Positions 42,786-51,754 of a stretch of DNA of 64,000 nucleotides are shown here, piece by piece. How positions within the stretch are numbered: the first letter of the stretch is position 1; the number at the start of each line of letters is the position of its first letter. Both the position numbers and the translations under genes were made by a program. The notes beneath the pieces were generated by a model. It was not told the DNA's origin and did not search any database. It was given only the letters and a program-made list of their open reading frames with translations. The stretch is from an uncultured Olleya sp. (GTDB lineage: Bacteria; Bacteroidota; Bacteroidia; Flavobacteriales; Flavobacteriaceae), in assembly GCA_947503885.1 (NCBI GenBank), contig CANNFD010000009.1:1-64000 (forward strand), written 5' to 3'.

Positions 42786-43716
42786 ACTCAACAATAAAAG
42801 CCTGCTTCATCCCACTACTTTTATAAGAATTTAAGAAACCTTCTAGATTAATTTCAGTCTTGATATGTTCTGCCTTTTCCTTAGTCATTGCTATGAAGTA
42901 ACTGTGTAACGAATCTTTTAAAGTTTTACCATTTGGCATTTTGCGATAGGTTTTACCAAACTCATCTTTCATTCCTGTTTCTCGTTTCATTTCAAGCTCG
43001 TAAGCTCGCTCGAAGTTGAGCATTGTACGAAGTGTCATAATATCTTCAGTATCGTCATCGCCAGATTCTTTTCCTTCATATTTTAAGATGGATTTTCGGA
43101 TAGTCAAGCAGATATCGACAACAGCTGGATAAACGAGCTGACGTTCTAAAGTTTCATTAAAACCAATACGATAAATACAACCACTAAAACGGTCTAGTAA
43201 CGAAGCATCTTGTTTGTTGTTTCCAACATAATTACCACTTGCACCTTTACCAATAACGTTACCTGTGGCTATGCAACCAAAGTTTCTATGCTTTTTGATT
43301 GGCTCATTATTTCCATTGAAGATAATGGCATCTTCACGAGCACTTTTTGCTAATGCGTCGTTTAATAATCCTGCTGTGTTGGCATCGAGCTTCGGCATTT
43401 CGTCCAGGATTAAAACTTTTCCATCACGCCAAGCTTCTATAAGAGCACCTTCTTTATAACCAGAAATGGTTTGTCCGCCTTTAATGTCAATAGGTGATGT
43501 CCATTGATTGCAGTTTACAATCGTAAAAGGTAACTCTTGTCCATCATTTTCAGCACGTCCTTTTATGGCGTAAGCGACCTTTTCGCCAATTGTGGTTTTT
43601 CCTGTTCCAGCACTTCCTACTAAATAAGGATTGTTGCCAACACTCAAATCATCCATTATTTTCATAAACTGAGGGATTTGCTGTACTTCTGGAATATCTA
43701 ATTTTCTATTATTCAT
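42766..43716 (-). CDS. MoxR/CobS-like AAA+ ATPase
   Basis: 316 residues. Walker A is GSAGTGKT (34-41), Walker B VLILDE (101-106), and a sensor region IATGNVIG with an Arg finger candidate (LLDRFSGC) follows. This fits the CobS/GvpN/MoxR clade, which remodels partners with VWA domains; some tailed and tailless phages carry it. Encoded 2 bp after a 70-residue gene, in the operon with the helicase and methyltransferase. Confidence 0.82.
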   Translation of the reverse strand: MNNRKLDIPEVQQIPQFMKIMDDLSVGNNPYLVGSAGTGKTTIGEKVAYAIKGRAENDGQELPFTIVNCNQWTSPIDIKGGQTISGYKEGALIEAWRDGKVLILDEMPKLDANTAGLLNDALAKSAREDAIIFNGNNEPIKKHRNFGCIATGNVIGKGASGNYVGNNKQDASLLDRFSGCIYRIGFNETLERQLVYPAVVDICLTIRKSILKYEGKESGDDDTEDIMTLRTMLNFERAYELEMKRETGMKDEFGKTYRKMPNGKTLKDSLHSYFIAMTKEKAEHIKTEINLEGFLNSYKSSGMKQAFIVEFKRRIG

Positions 43717-43718
43717 TC

Positions 43719-43931
43719 TTAACGTCTTTGTGATTTTTTGAATAGTTTGTCAGCTGCATCATTGGCTTCTTTCTTGGTTGAATAAATAGCTTCAATAACA
43801 CTAGCATCCATACCACGTTTGAACTTGTTTTTGAGTTCTTGCATTGTTGTTGGGTTTCCGCTAAAGATTCCTTTTCGAGTATTGTAGGTAGCTTTGTAAA
43901 CCACATACATTTTATTGGGATTGACTTTCAT
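43719..43931 (-). CDS. Small basic element protein
   Basis: 70 residues, Lys-rich and helical (YVVYKATYNTRKGIFSGN, KKEANDAADKLFKKSQRR). It fits exactly between the helicase and the AAA gene. No family recognised; a DNA- or helicase-binding role is possible. Confidence 0.5.
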   Translation of the reverse strand: MKVNPNKMYVVYKATYNTRKGIFSGNPTTMQELKNKFKRGMDASVIEAIYSTKKEANDAADKLFKKSQRR

Positions 43932-46900
43932 CTATTTCAAGGCTATTTGTAGTTGGTTAATCAATTCATCAATCAATGAAATTTGAGCGATGGTATCTTC
44001 ATAAAAAACACGACCTAATTCCTGTGCAGTATAAGTTCCGAAGACAAACTCTGCATTCCCATCTTCGTGTAAGTTATTCAAAATGAAGTAGCCCATCGAT
44101 TCAATCGCTTCGTGAAGTGGTAAGTCTCTTGCTTCGTCAACTAAAACGTTGAAATCTTCTTTTATACCTGTCTGAATAATTACAGTTTTCCATTCTTGAT
44201 AAGGTTCTTCCACATTTTTGAATATGGGAATCAACGAATAATTATACTTCTCTTTATCTGTTAATGGTCGATTGTAAATAACCGTTCCGAATTGATATTC
44301 TGCATTTGGCTCTTCGTAACTTACAAAGCCGATAGTAGGATTACTACCTTGACCATAAGCACGACCTAATTGATATTTATAGTTACCTTTTTTCTGTTTG
44401 GTTTGTGCTTTCCAATCGGTTTCATTTTCAATTTCCCAATCTTCCAATTCACGAGCTTTTCCCAAATACTGAACTTGAAATGCATCCAATCGATTCAGAA
44501 ATGCTTGTAGATTTTCAATATGCAATGCACCTGTCATATCTCCAGCATTCTGAACAAAGTCTGGCAATTCATCTTGCGATTGTCCAGATTCTCGTTTTAA
44601 AAGCGTTCTTAATTTCTCATCAATAATCGCTGGATATAAATCACGTTTATCAAGATAGACTTGATAATAATTATCACTAATCCGCTTTGCACGAAAACTT
44701 AACTTATGATCTGCAAAGAAGTCGTCAAGGTCTAATTTACTGATGATAGGATAGGCTTCTGAAATAGGTAATAAGGCTGTATCTGCTTCGCCTTCTTTAC
44801 CAAAATCCCTGTGAAGTAATATCCCATTCTTAATCGTTCCTTCTTTGGTATTGTATTTAATTAGCTTGTTTTGAGTCCCAATTTGACCTGAAGCACCTAC
44901 AATATTTTCGGTCAGAATATGTCTGCGTTCTCGTTTAGATGATGCCTTTTTAATCAGCTCGTTCCATTCTAAATTTACCATCTGCACATCTGCATCGGTA
45001 ATATCTCGACTTTCTGTAAACACCTGACTAATGAAACTTTGTTCTGCAGGCTGCAAACTGTAGGTTAAAATCTTACGGGAATCCGTAACGCCAAATTTTA
45101 AACTGATATTACTTAATGTGTATGGGTTCTTTCCAGACTTTCCAATACTCACACCAAGAAAAAATCCCCAAGACGGCTTGATGGTTGTGCCAATAAATGG
45201 TACACGGATGATATCGCCAATATTCCACATATTGATATAGCGCAATATGATGCGTTGGATGTTTTCTAATCCAGCAATGTAAGTAGCGAGCTGCGACGTT
45301 TTTTGATTGATAAGTGCTTCAAGTTTGTTCCAATCGGATAGGATTTTTTCATTTTCTTCTTCGGTTTCGCCACTTCCTCGTTGTGGTAAAAGTTCTCTGT
45401 CCTCTTTCAACTTTTCAATGACTTTAAAACGCTTTGCTTTGCGCTCTTCTAAAAGTTTAGGATAGGCTTCGTTTATAGAATCTTCAATTTTTAATCTTAC
45501 TTGAACTGGCTTTTCGCCTTCAAGCGCATCTTGAATCCGTTCATCAATATCTTGTTTTGTAAACGGACGTTTCAAATTGTTTACGATGGTAATGTCACGG
45601 ACAGTATCTTTTCCAAATGGTGTCTTACCGCCTTGACCTTTCTGAAACAAGAATCGTTTTTTTACTTCAGCATCAAGCGGTAAGAACTCTGTTTCCAGAT
45701 CATACGTGCCTTGTTGCTTTTCTAACTTAATTTGATGGTCGTAGCGTTCTAATAAATCATCATACAACGCATCTTGATCTTCAACTTTAAGTAATCCTGC
45801 ACGTCCTGTGAGTTGGCGAATAGCACCATCTTTAAAACCATTACGTTCATAAAAAACATTTCCTAATTTGTCGGTTTTCTTTTGATAGGTAGGATAACCT
45901 AATTGTTCCATCATTTCCTGATTCTCATCGACCCAATTCCACGCTGCGATGTCTCCATATTTGTTTAAGAAATCGGCACTCTTCAATGTATCATCATTTG
46001 TTTTTTGAGAACCTGTGGTATTGGCATCTAGCGATTTTAATTTCGCTTTAAGCATAGTCATCAATCGTTTTTCTGTTGGAATATCACTTGTGATGTAATA
46101 ATACTCAGGTAGATTGACTTGACCTGTACGATTGATACGTCCACGTTTCTGAACTTCAGTATTAATATCCAATTCAAACTGATGTACAATCATTGCACGT
46201 TGACGTTGGTCTTTAAAATCCTTACTTGCGTGAGCAGAAGAGCCAGTACTACCACTTTGGTTAATTAGTAATACGTCATATTCGCCACTATTAAAAAGAC
46301 GAAAGGATTTTTCTGTATTACTTCGAAAAGATTCTACAACTGCTTCATCATCTGTTAAATCAATACGTTGATTACGTCCTGTAACTTCAGCTATTTTGAA
46401 ATAGATATCAGAATGACCGCCTAAGTGCTTTGGTTTCTTTTCAGTTTGTAACAAATGAATTAATTCATCTATTGGCGAAATGGAAAGTCCAGAACTTTCT
46501 AATAACATTCGCTTTTTTATATCATTATATTTCTCAATTCCGTTTTTTGGAAGCTCGTAAAGTTGAATGCGTTCTCTGGTTTTTTCGCCATCAATGGCTA
46601 CATAATTATAGTTGAATATGCCATCGAGTCCTTTTACCAAAGTCCTTGTAAAATCTAGTTGTTCATTAGGAATCACATCGCCACTTACAAGATTTAAGTC
46701 TTTTAGAAAAGCACCCATTGTGGACTTAAAAGCAATGACGACTTTCTTATCTTCTTTTAATAATTTGATGGTGTGCTTCACAACATCTTTCACTTTTAAT
46801 GCAAATAACATCTGGTCAATAATGTTGAATACACGTGAGAAATATGGCGATTGTTTTACACCAAGACCTCTTGGTTTAGAAGACATGTGTTCGCCTTGCG

Positions 46901-48191
46901 CTTTTGCAGACGAGTGAACTTCCGCCAAGAGTGGTGCAACAAATTCTTGTTCAAAAGCAACCACTTCATTCATTAAAGTGATGATGCGATTCACACTCTC
47001 ACGACTTTTACTCCGTTGTGGTTCTTGGTCTAACGTGATATAATCTACATTGATACCTTCGTTGGAACGTTGACGTCTTATAAGCTGACCACTTTCTGAA
47101 AGGTTAGAAGCTACAATTTCTTGAAGTGCTAATCCACCACTTGTCATAGCACGAACGAAATTAGCGTCGGTTAATCCTGTTTCTGCAATAGCAGTTTTCT
47201 TTGCATAGAAAGGCATCACTTCGGGATATTTAGCAAAAGTGGCGCTTAGAAAACAACAGGCTTTTGTGCTTGGCAACACTTCACGCATCCAGGTACCGAT
47301 AATAGAATCGAAACCGCCAGCCATGTGTGATTCATCTAAAATGAAGATGCACTTCTTATATTTTTTACTACCATCGATACCATTGAGCACCATTTTTTCT
47401 ATCCACATTCGCTTGTAAGGATGTGCAGATTGCACTTGTGAATAGGTAGCAAAAATCATATCGTAACCTAATGGTAAATGGTCGAGTGTTAATGGTATTT
47501 TAATCGTTGGCACTTTATCTGGATCTGGTAATTTCTTACCTATCTTTTTATGGTATTCAATAGATTCAGGACTCTCCGTTGGATATTCAATTTCATTAGC
47601 AATAAGTTCAGCTTGCGCTTTACTACTCATTGGACTAAAAACTACATTACCATCTGCATCTTTGATTTTTGCATTCGTATCTGTATTCACGATAAAGGGA
47701 TTTATGTTATCAAAACCAATGGCTTTAAGATCGCGATACATATCTGTAAACAAGTCTGGCTTCTTAGTGAAAAATATGGGAAGATAGCCTTGCATAACTG
47801 CGTGTCGTATTACAGCAGCAGCCTGCCGACCTTTACCAATTCCTGTCTGATCTGCTATAATGATACCTTGCTCGTTTTCAAATTGTTTGAGATACAACCC
47901 AACAGCATCTACTTGCTCTGCGCCTAAACCTTTCCAAAGTTGTTTGGTCGATTCATATTTGAGCTGGTTACGTACATAATTATCAATATTACCTTGAGTC
48001 TTGACAATTATGTTCAATGATTTTTGAACCTCAAAAGCCATATTTCTCGGAATGAGTGTATTCATTCTGTAAGGTGCTTTTGATTTTGGAACATACGGAA
48101 CTAAAGCACTTTCTTGTGTAGCCAACTTTGCGACTTCGGCAGCATTCTGTTTAAACTCTGCTTCTTCAATTTTTAGTTCTTGATTATTCAT
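43932..48191 (-). CDS. Strawberry-notch-type SF2 helicase/ATPase
   Basis: 1419 residues. Motif I is ADQTGIGKGRQ (113-123), motif II DESH (from D286), motif III LSATF, and motif VI QKRGRINRTGQ (from Q681). A very long C-terminal part has little recognisable homology. The SNF2-like/strawberry-notch family is common in large plasmids and phages, next to adenine methyltransferases as here. It probably acts on element DNA in replication, recombination or anti-restriction. Its start overlaps the stop of the 141-residue gene by 8 bp. Confidence 0.85.
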   Translation of the reverse strand: MNNQELKIEEAEFKQNAAEVAKLATQESALVPYVPKSKAPYRMNTLIPRNMAFEVQKSLNIIVKTQGNIDNYVRNQLKYESTKQLWKGLGAEQVDAVGLYLKQFENEQGIIIADQTGIGKGRQAAAVIRHAVMQGYLPIFFTKKPDLFTDMYRDLKAIGFDNINPFIVNTDTNAKIKDADGNVVFSPMSSKAQAELIANEIEYPTESPESIEYHKKIGKKLPDPDKVPTIKIPLTLDHLPLGYDMIFATYSQVQSAHPYKRMWIEKMVLNGIDGSKKYKKCIFILDESHMAGGFDSIIGTWMREVLPSTKACCFLSATFAKYPEVMPFYAKKTAIAETGLTDANFVRAMTSGGLALQEIVASNLSESGQLIRRQRSNEGINVDYITLDQEPQRSKSRESVNRIITLMNEVVAFEQEFVAPLLAEVHSSAKAQGEHMSSKPRGLGVKQSPYFSRVFNIIDQMLFALKVKDVVKHTIKLLKEDKKVVIAFKSTMGAFLKDLNLVSGDVIPNEQLDFTRTLVKGLDGIFNYNYVAIDGEKTRERIQLYELPKNGIEKYNDIKKRMLLESSGLSISPIDELIHLLQTEKKPKHLGGHSDIYFKIAEVTGRNQRIDLTDDEAVVESFRSNTEKSFRLFNSGEYDVLLINQSGSTGSSAHASKDFKDQRQRAMIVHQFELDINTEVQKRGRINRTGQVNLPEYYYITSDIPTEKRLMTMLKAKLKSLDANTTGSQKTNDDTLKSADFLNKYGDIAAWNWVDENQEMMEQLGYPTYQKKTDKLGNVFYERNGFKDGAIRQLTGRAGLLKVEDQDALYDDLLERYDHQIKLEKQQGTYDLETEFLPLDAEVKKRFLFQKGQGGKTPFGKDTVRDITIVNNLKRPFTKQDIDERIQDALEGEKPVQVRLKIEDSINEAYPKLLEERKAKRFKVIEKLKEDRELLPQRGSGETEEENEKILSDWNKLEALINQKTSQLATYIAGLENIQRIILRYINMWNIGDIIRVPFIGTTIKPSWGFFLGVSIGKSGKNPYTLSNISLKFGVTDSRKILTYSLQPAEQSFISQVFTESRDITDADVQMVNLEWNELIKKASSKRERRHILTENIVGASGQIGTQNKLIKYNTKEGTIKNGILLHRDFGKEGEADTALLPISEAYPIISKLDLDDFFADHKLSFRAKRISDNYYQVYLDKRDLYPAIIDEKLRTLLKRESGQSQDELPDFVQNAGDMTGALHIENLQAFLNRLDAFQVQYLGKARELEDWEIENETDWKAQTKQKKGNYKYQLGRAYGQGSNPTIGFVSYEEPNAEYQFGTVIYNRPLTDKEKYNYSLIPIFKNVEEPYQEWKTVIIQTGIKEDFNVLVDEARDLPLHEAIESMGYFILNNLHEDGNAEFVFGTYTAQELGRVFYEDTIAQISLIDELINQLQIALK

Positions 48192-48609
48192 TTTTATGTA
48201 GTGCTAAAGCTTCGAGATACGTGCGAAGTGTGATTTCTGAAAAGATTTGGATGGCTTCTTCTTTGTCTAAGCCACTGCCATAAAGCAAAGAATCTTGTGG
48301 TGCAGTTTCATCTAACTTATCCCAACTTTCTTTGAGCGTCCAAAGTGCGAGTTGCATTTTGTCTGTATTGGCAAGGAAGTCAGCAATTTCTGCTATCGAT
48401 TTTCCTTCGGTATAGACCAACTCCAAATAATCTTCAATAAGAGCAATTGGGTTTTCGCCTTTTGCAAAAGCGTGTTCCACCAATTCGTGAAGCTGAATAT
48501 AAATGGCTGCTTCGTGATCTTCATAGCGTTCAAAAGATTTTGTGTTTGTGACTAGAAACAACTTTGCACTAGTATCGTTTGGCATTAATTGGTTATTGAA
48601 ATAAATCAT
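48184..48609 (-). CDS. Unknown protein between methyltransferase and helicase
   Basis: 141 residues, soluble and acidic-helical (YEDHEAAIYIQLHELVEHAF). Overlaps the methyltransferase stop by 4 bp (ATGA) and the helicase start by 8 bp, so the three are tightly coupled. No family recognised. Confidence 0.55.
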   Translation of the reverse strand: MIYFNNQLMPNDTSAKLFLVTNTKSFERYEDHEAAIYIQLHELVEHAFAKGENPIALIEDYLELVYTEGKSIAEIADFLANTDKMQLALWTLKESWDKLDETAPQDSLLYGSGLDKEEAIQIFSEITLRTYLEALALHKNE

Positions 48610-51494
48610 TTTGTACGTGCTATTTTAAGTTGTTTTATGATGGTGTTTATATTGGGTTTTATGTGAAGCTTGACTTCTTCCCAGAGATCTTCAAAAGTTT
48701 CGACCATATTTTCTAAATGTGGTTGTTCACTTTTGTTTGGTGCTACTCCTGATGGTGTCGATTTACGTCCACCAATGAGAATAAGCATTGTTTTAGTTAC
48801 TGCTCCTTGTTTGTTGTAGAGCTTATAACTATTCATATTGATAATATCATCCACTTTGTAGTGACGATACAACCAGTTGAAAAACGGTCTGTATTTTGCA
48901 AAGAGTCCATCTTCGCCAAAATAGACGTGACCCATAATGATGATTGCTGCTTTGCCAGCATCCTTCATTGTGTGTAAGGCAAGTCCAGCCATTAGATGTT
49001 CTAATCGAATATGATTGGCAATACCACGTTGTTTATTGAAATATTTATTGGCAATACGTTCTTTATCAAACTTAGAAGCTTCCCAACGCGCAAAAGGTGG
49101 ATTGGTCACAACGACATCGTGAACCTTGTTCATCATTTCTGGAAATGGTTCAGCAGCGTTTTCTGATGTAATACGACCAAAACCTTGATGCTTTAAAGAT
49201 TGTTTTCTGCTTTTGTCAATCTCGTTGACGTGCGTAATTCTTGGATTTGCACCCACGAGTAGCAACCCGTTTCCAGCACTTGGCTCAAAGATGAATTCTG
49301 CTTCATCCATTCCTGTGTATTGGGCGACGATTGCACCAATGGGACAAGGTGTGGAATATTGTTTGTAGAGTTCTTTACTGCTATCAGAATAAGCGTAGGT
49401 AGGTTGCACGTTATTCCAGAATTGCACCATTTTTCTCAAGCGTGCTTCAAATGGTATTGGTTCTTTGTAAAGCATTTTGTACCATAACAACCAACTTAGT
49501 TCTACTGCTTCCCAAAGCATTCCTAAACTAGGCGTTCCTGTTTCTTCTTTTATAGCTTCAACTTTCTTTTTAGATAGGCGTTGCGCTTTATTGAAGGCAG
49601 TATGCATTACAGCTATTACTCGGTCTATATAATCGGTTTTAGGATTACTTTTTTGCTTTTCAGGTTGGGGTTCAGATTCAGGTAAGGAAGGTGATTTTTG
49701 CTCGTCCTTGTCTTTATTGATGTAATCTTGGATGGTTTGTTTAGAAGCTTCAATACGCTTCATTCTCCATTCTATATCGTTGATTGCATCTTTAGAGGTT
49801 TTGTCTTTTTTAGGCTTACCTGTTTTTGGGTTATTAAATTCTGTCTTCTTTTCTACTAGTTCTAGTAACAATTCATCACAAACTTCTAAGCCTCGATCTA
49901 AATTTGCAACAGGTCTAGAATGTTCAACCGCAGACCACCAGTTGTGTCTATCATCATAAGTACCTAGTTGAGACGCTAACGTCGAAACACTTCTATAACC
50001 TACGTGAATATTTACATACGGATAGTCTAAATCTATAGGGAATCCAATCGCCTCAAACGCTTCTTGACCTCGATTTTCCCATTCGCTAAGTACTGTGGAA
50101 CGATTAACACTAATTCCGTAATCATTAGGATGTGCCATTTGTGATAAGCGAAACAGATTTAGTCCAGAAGCTTGGTCGATAGTATCGTCCGTAAGTTGAT
50201 GAAGCGTCTTAAACTTCATTCTAATAAAGCTGGCATCTCCTAGATTTAAACCACCAGATTGAAATGGCTCGCCAGCTTTTACAGGAACTAATACGTTCGG
50301 AACAATGTGGTCTCGACTGAAAATGTCTTTAGAAACTGAAAGCGATTTCGGAACGTCTTTCCTTAAAGGAAATAATGGAAGATTGAGCGATTGATTCAGT
50401 CGGTTGACTTCCATTAATACCATTGTGCGAATAGAAAATGTGAGGTCGTACATCCAGTCTTGAAAATTCTGTAATGCTTTAAAAAGCTCATTTTCAAAAC
50501 GTGTATGTCCAGTTTGCGCAATTGCATCTTCAAAATCCATTACTGATGTTGCAAGAATAGTTTCATCTTCGCCATCAAGTGTTTCTTCAACTTTGCGAAG
50601 CTTGTTAATGACCTCGTTTAAAATTTCACGAGTTGAGAGTTGACGTTCTGCATCTGTTTTGTAGCCAGATTCGTTTTCGGTAGTCGTTTCTTCAAGAGGT
50701 GTTTCTTTTTGAGTTTCGCCATCTTCTATAGAAAGCTCATTTTCTACTTCTTTAGCAAGTTCGTTTTCTTTTTTAATTTGCTTTTCGCTATTCATTGTCT
50801 CAAGAGTTGTTTCTTCTTGAGTGTTGCTATCTTCTATAGGAAGGTCATTTTCCACTTCCTTAGCAGGTTCATTTTCTTTTTTTATTTGCTCTTCGCTATT
50901 CATTGTCTCAAGAGTTGTTTCTTCTTGAGTGTTGCTATCTTCTATAAGAAGGTCGTTTTCTAGTTCCTTAGTAAGTTCGTTTTCTTTATTGATTTGCTCT
51001 ACGCTTTCTTTCGGATTAATAATTTGCTCTTTGTCATATAGAATGCGAGCTTTGCGCTTATAATTTCTAGGAGAGACTTCGACGTGTTGTAAATCGTCTC
51101 CGTGTTTCATAATAGCAAATCGAGTAGCTATTTCTAAAGCGACCTTCTTGTAAGAGTCGAATAAAACGTATTCTTCCTTTTCGGCTTTTTGCTCGCCTCG
51201 ATATGAAATGGTAACAAAACTGAAGTTGCTTTTATCAATGTTTTCTAAGGAAGGTTGAAACGATGGATAGACATTCACAGTTTGCCAGTCGTCCCCATTA
51301 GAAAACGCCATCGCTAAGGAAGTAGCAAAACTTTTGTAGGCTGGATGTGCATCTGCATACCACTTGTTTTTTTCGTTATTATGTTCCTTAAAGCCCAATT
51401 CCCTAAGGAAGGTCGAAAACGCTGCCGGGAGGTTTTCATTGAATAGTAATTCTATTCCGTTTTTCTTTTCGTTCTCTGTAATCGATATTTCCAT
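48606..51494 (-). CDS. N6-adenine DNA methyltransferase with tandem-repeat linker
   Basis: 962 residues. C-terminal SAM domain: EPSAGNG (737-743, motif I) and NPPF (798-801, motif IV), the N6-adenine pattern; the upstream QYTGMDEAEFIF also fits. The N-terminal 150 residues are a separate domain. Residues 171-278 are 36-residue acidic tandem repeats, followed by a helical region (about 300-640). It may methylate element DNA against host restriction or, with the helicase, act as a replication or repair unit. Target unknown. Starts a new transcript after the glycosyltransferase terminator. Confidence 0.85.
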   Translation of the reverse strand: MEISITENEKKNGIELLFNENLPAAFSTFLRELGFKEHNNEKNKWYADAHPAYKSFATSLAMAFSNGDDWQTVNVYPSFQPSLENIDKSNFSFVTISYRGEQKAEKEEYVLFDSYKKVALEIATRFAIMKHGDDLQHVEVSPRNYKRKARILYDKEQIINPKESVEQINKENELTKELENDLLIEDSNTQEETTLETMNSEEQIKKENEPAKEVENDLPIEDSNTQEETTLETMNSEKQIKKENELAKEVENELSIEDGETQKETPLEETTTENESGYKTDAERQLSTREILNEVINKLRKVEETLDGEDETILATSVMDFEDAIAQTGHTRFENELFKALQNFQDWMYDLTFSIRTMVLMEVNRLNQSLNLPLFPLRKDVPKSLSVSKDIFSRDHIVPNVLVPVKAGEPFQSGGLNLGDASFIRMKFKTLHQLTDDTIDQASGLNLFRLSQMAHPNDYGISVNRSTVLSEWENRGQEAFEAIGFPIDLDYPYVNIHVGYRSVSTLASQLGTYDDRHNWWSAVEHSRPVANLDRGLEVCDELLLELVEKKTEFNNPKTGKPKKDKTSKDAINDIEWRMKRIEASKQTIQDYINKDKDEQKSPSLPESEPQPEKQKSNPKTDYIDRVIAVMHTAFNKAQRLSKKKVEAIKEETGTPSLGMLWEAVELSWLLWYKMLYKEPIPFEARLRKMVQFWNNVQPTYAYSDSSKELYKQYSTPCPIGAIVAQYTGMDEAEFIFEPSAGNGLLLVGANPRITHVNEIDKSRKQSLKHQGFGRITSENAAEPFPEMMNKVHDVVVTNPPFARWEASKFDKERIANKYFNKQRGIANHIRLEHLMAGLALHTMKDAGKAAIIIMGHVYFGEDGLFAKYRPFFNWLYRHYKVDDIINMNSYKLYNKQGAVTKTMLILIGGRKSTPSGVAPNKSEQPHLENMVETFEDLWEEVKLHIKPNINTIIKQLKIARTK
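50661..50984 (-). repeat. 108-bp tandem repeats inside the methyltransferase gene
   Basis: Three successive in-frame units of 36 codons. Unit core: ENE(L/P)-(T/A)KE(L/V)EN(D/E)L, then IED, (T/S)QEET and TLETMNS. The first two units are nearly identical at the DNA level; the third is diverged after the first half. Recent expansion of an acidic linker. Confidence 0.85.
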
Positions 51495-51717
51495 CTATAT
51501 CCTGAATAGGAAAACTACTTGCTAAGGAAGGTCGTTTTCTTTTTGATTTAGGATAAATATAGATTTGTGAGGAGTTGTATTGACTGTGAGGAATTGTCGT
51601 TTGGTACGTTGGGATTATTTTGAGAATTGCTTAAAATGGGTAATCGTTGGAATGCTAAGGGTTTTGAATTTATGGGTGGGGTAAATTGATACGATTTTAC
51701 AGGTACATTTCTTAAAA
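51495..51717 (-). promoter_or_regulatory. Leader and promoter interval of the methyltransferase operon
   Basis: 223 bp with no believable gene between the methyltransferase start and the glycosyltransferase terminator. It should hold the promoter for the five-gene methyltransferase-to-AAA transcript. No confident -33/-7 pair was found. A short open frame at 51548-51739 has no coding character and overlaps the terminator. Confidence 0.4.
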
Positions 51718-51747
51718 CCCTGAAACTGAATATATACAATTTCAGGG
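51718..51747 (-). terminator. Terminator after the glycosyltransferase gene
   Basis: CCCTGAAA and TTTCAGGG form a perfect 8-bp stem with a 14-base loop. On the minus strand it is followed by TTTTAAG, on the plus strand by CTTGTTTTT, so it may work both ways. It lies eight bases past the glycosyltransferase stop and divides the early region into two transcripts. Confidence 0.8.
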
Positions 51748-51754
51748 CTTGTTT

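Noticed and set aside
51548-51739. 63-codon leftward frame
   Set aside because: No coding character, overlaps the terminator hairpin, and lies in the leader of the methyltransferase operon.
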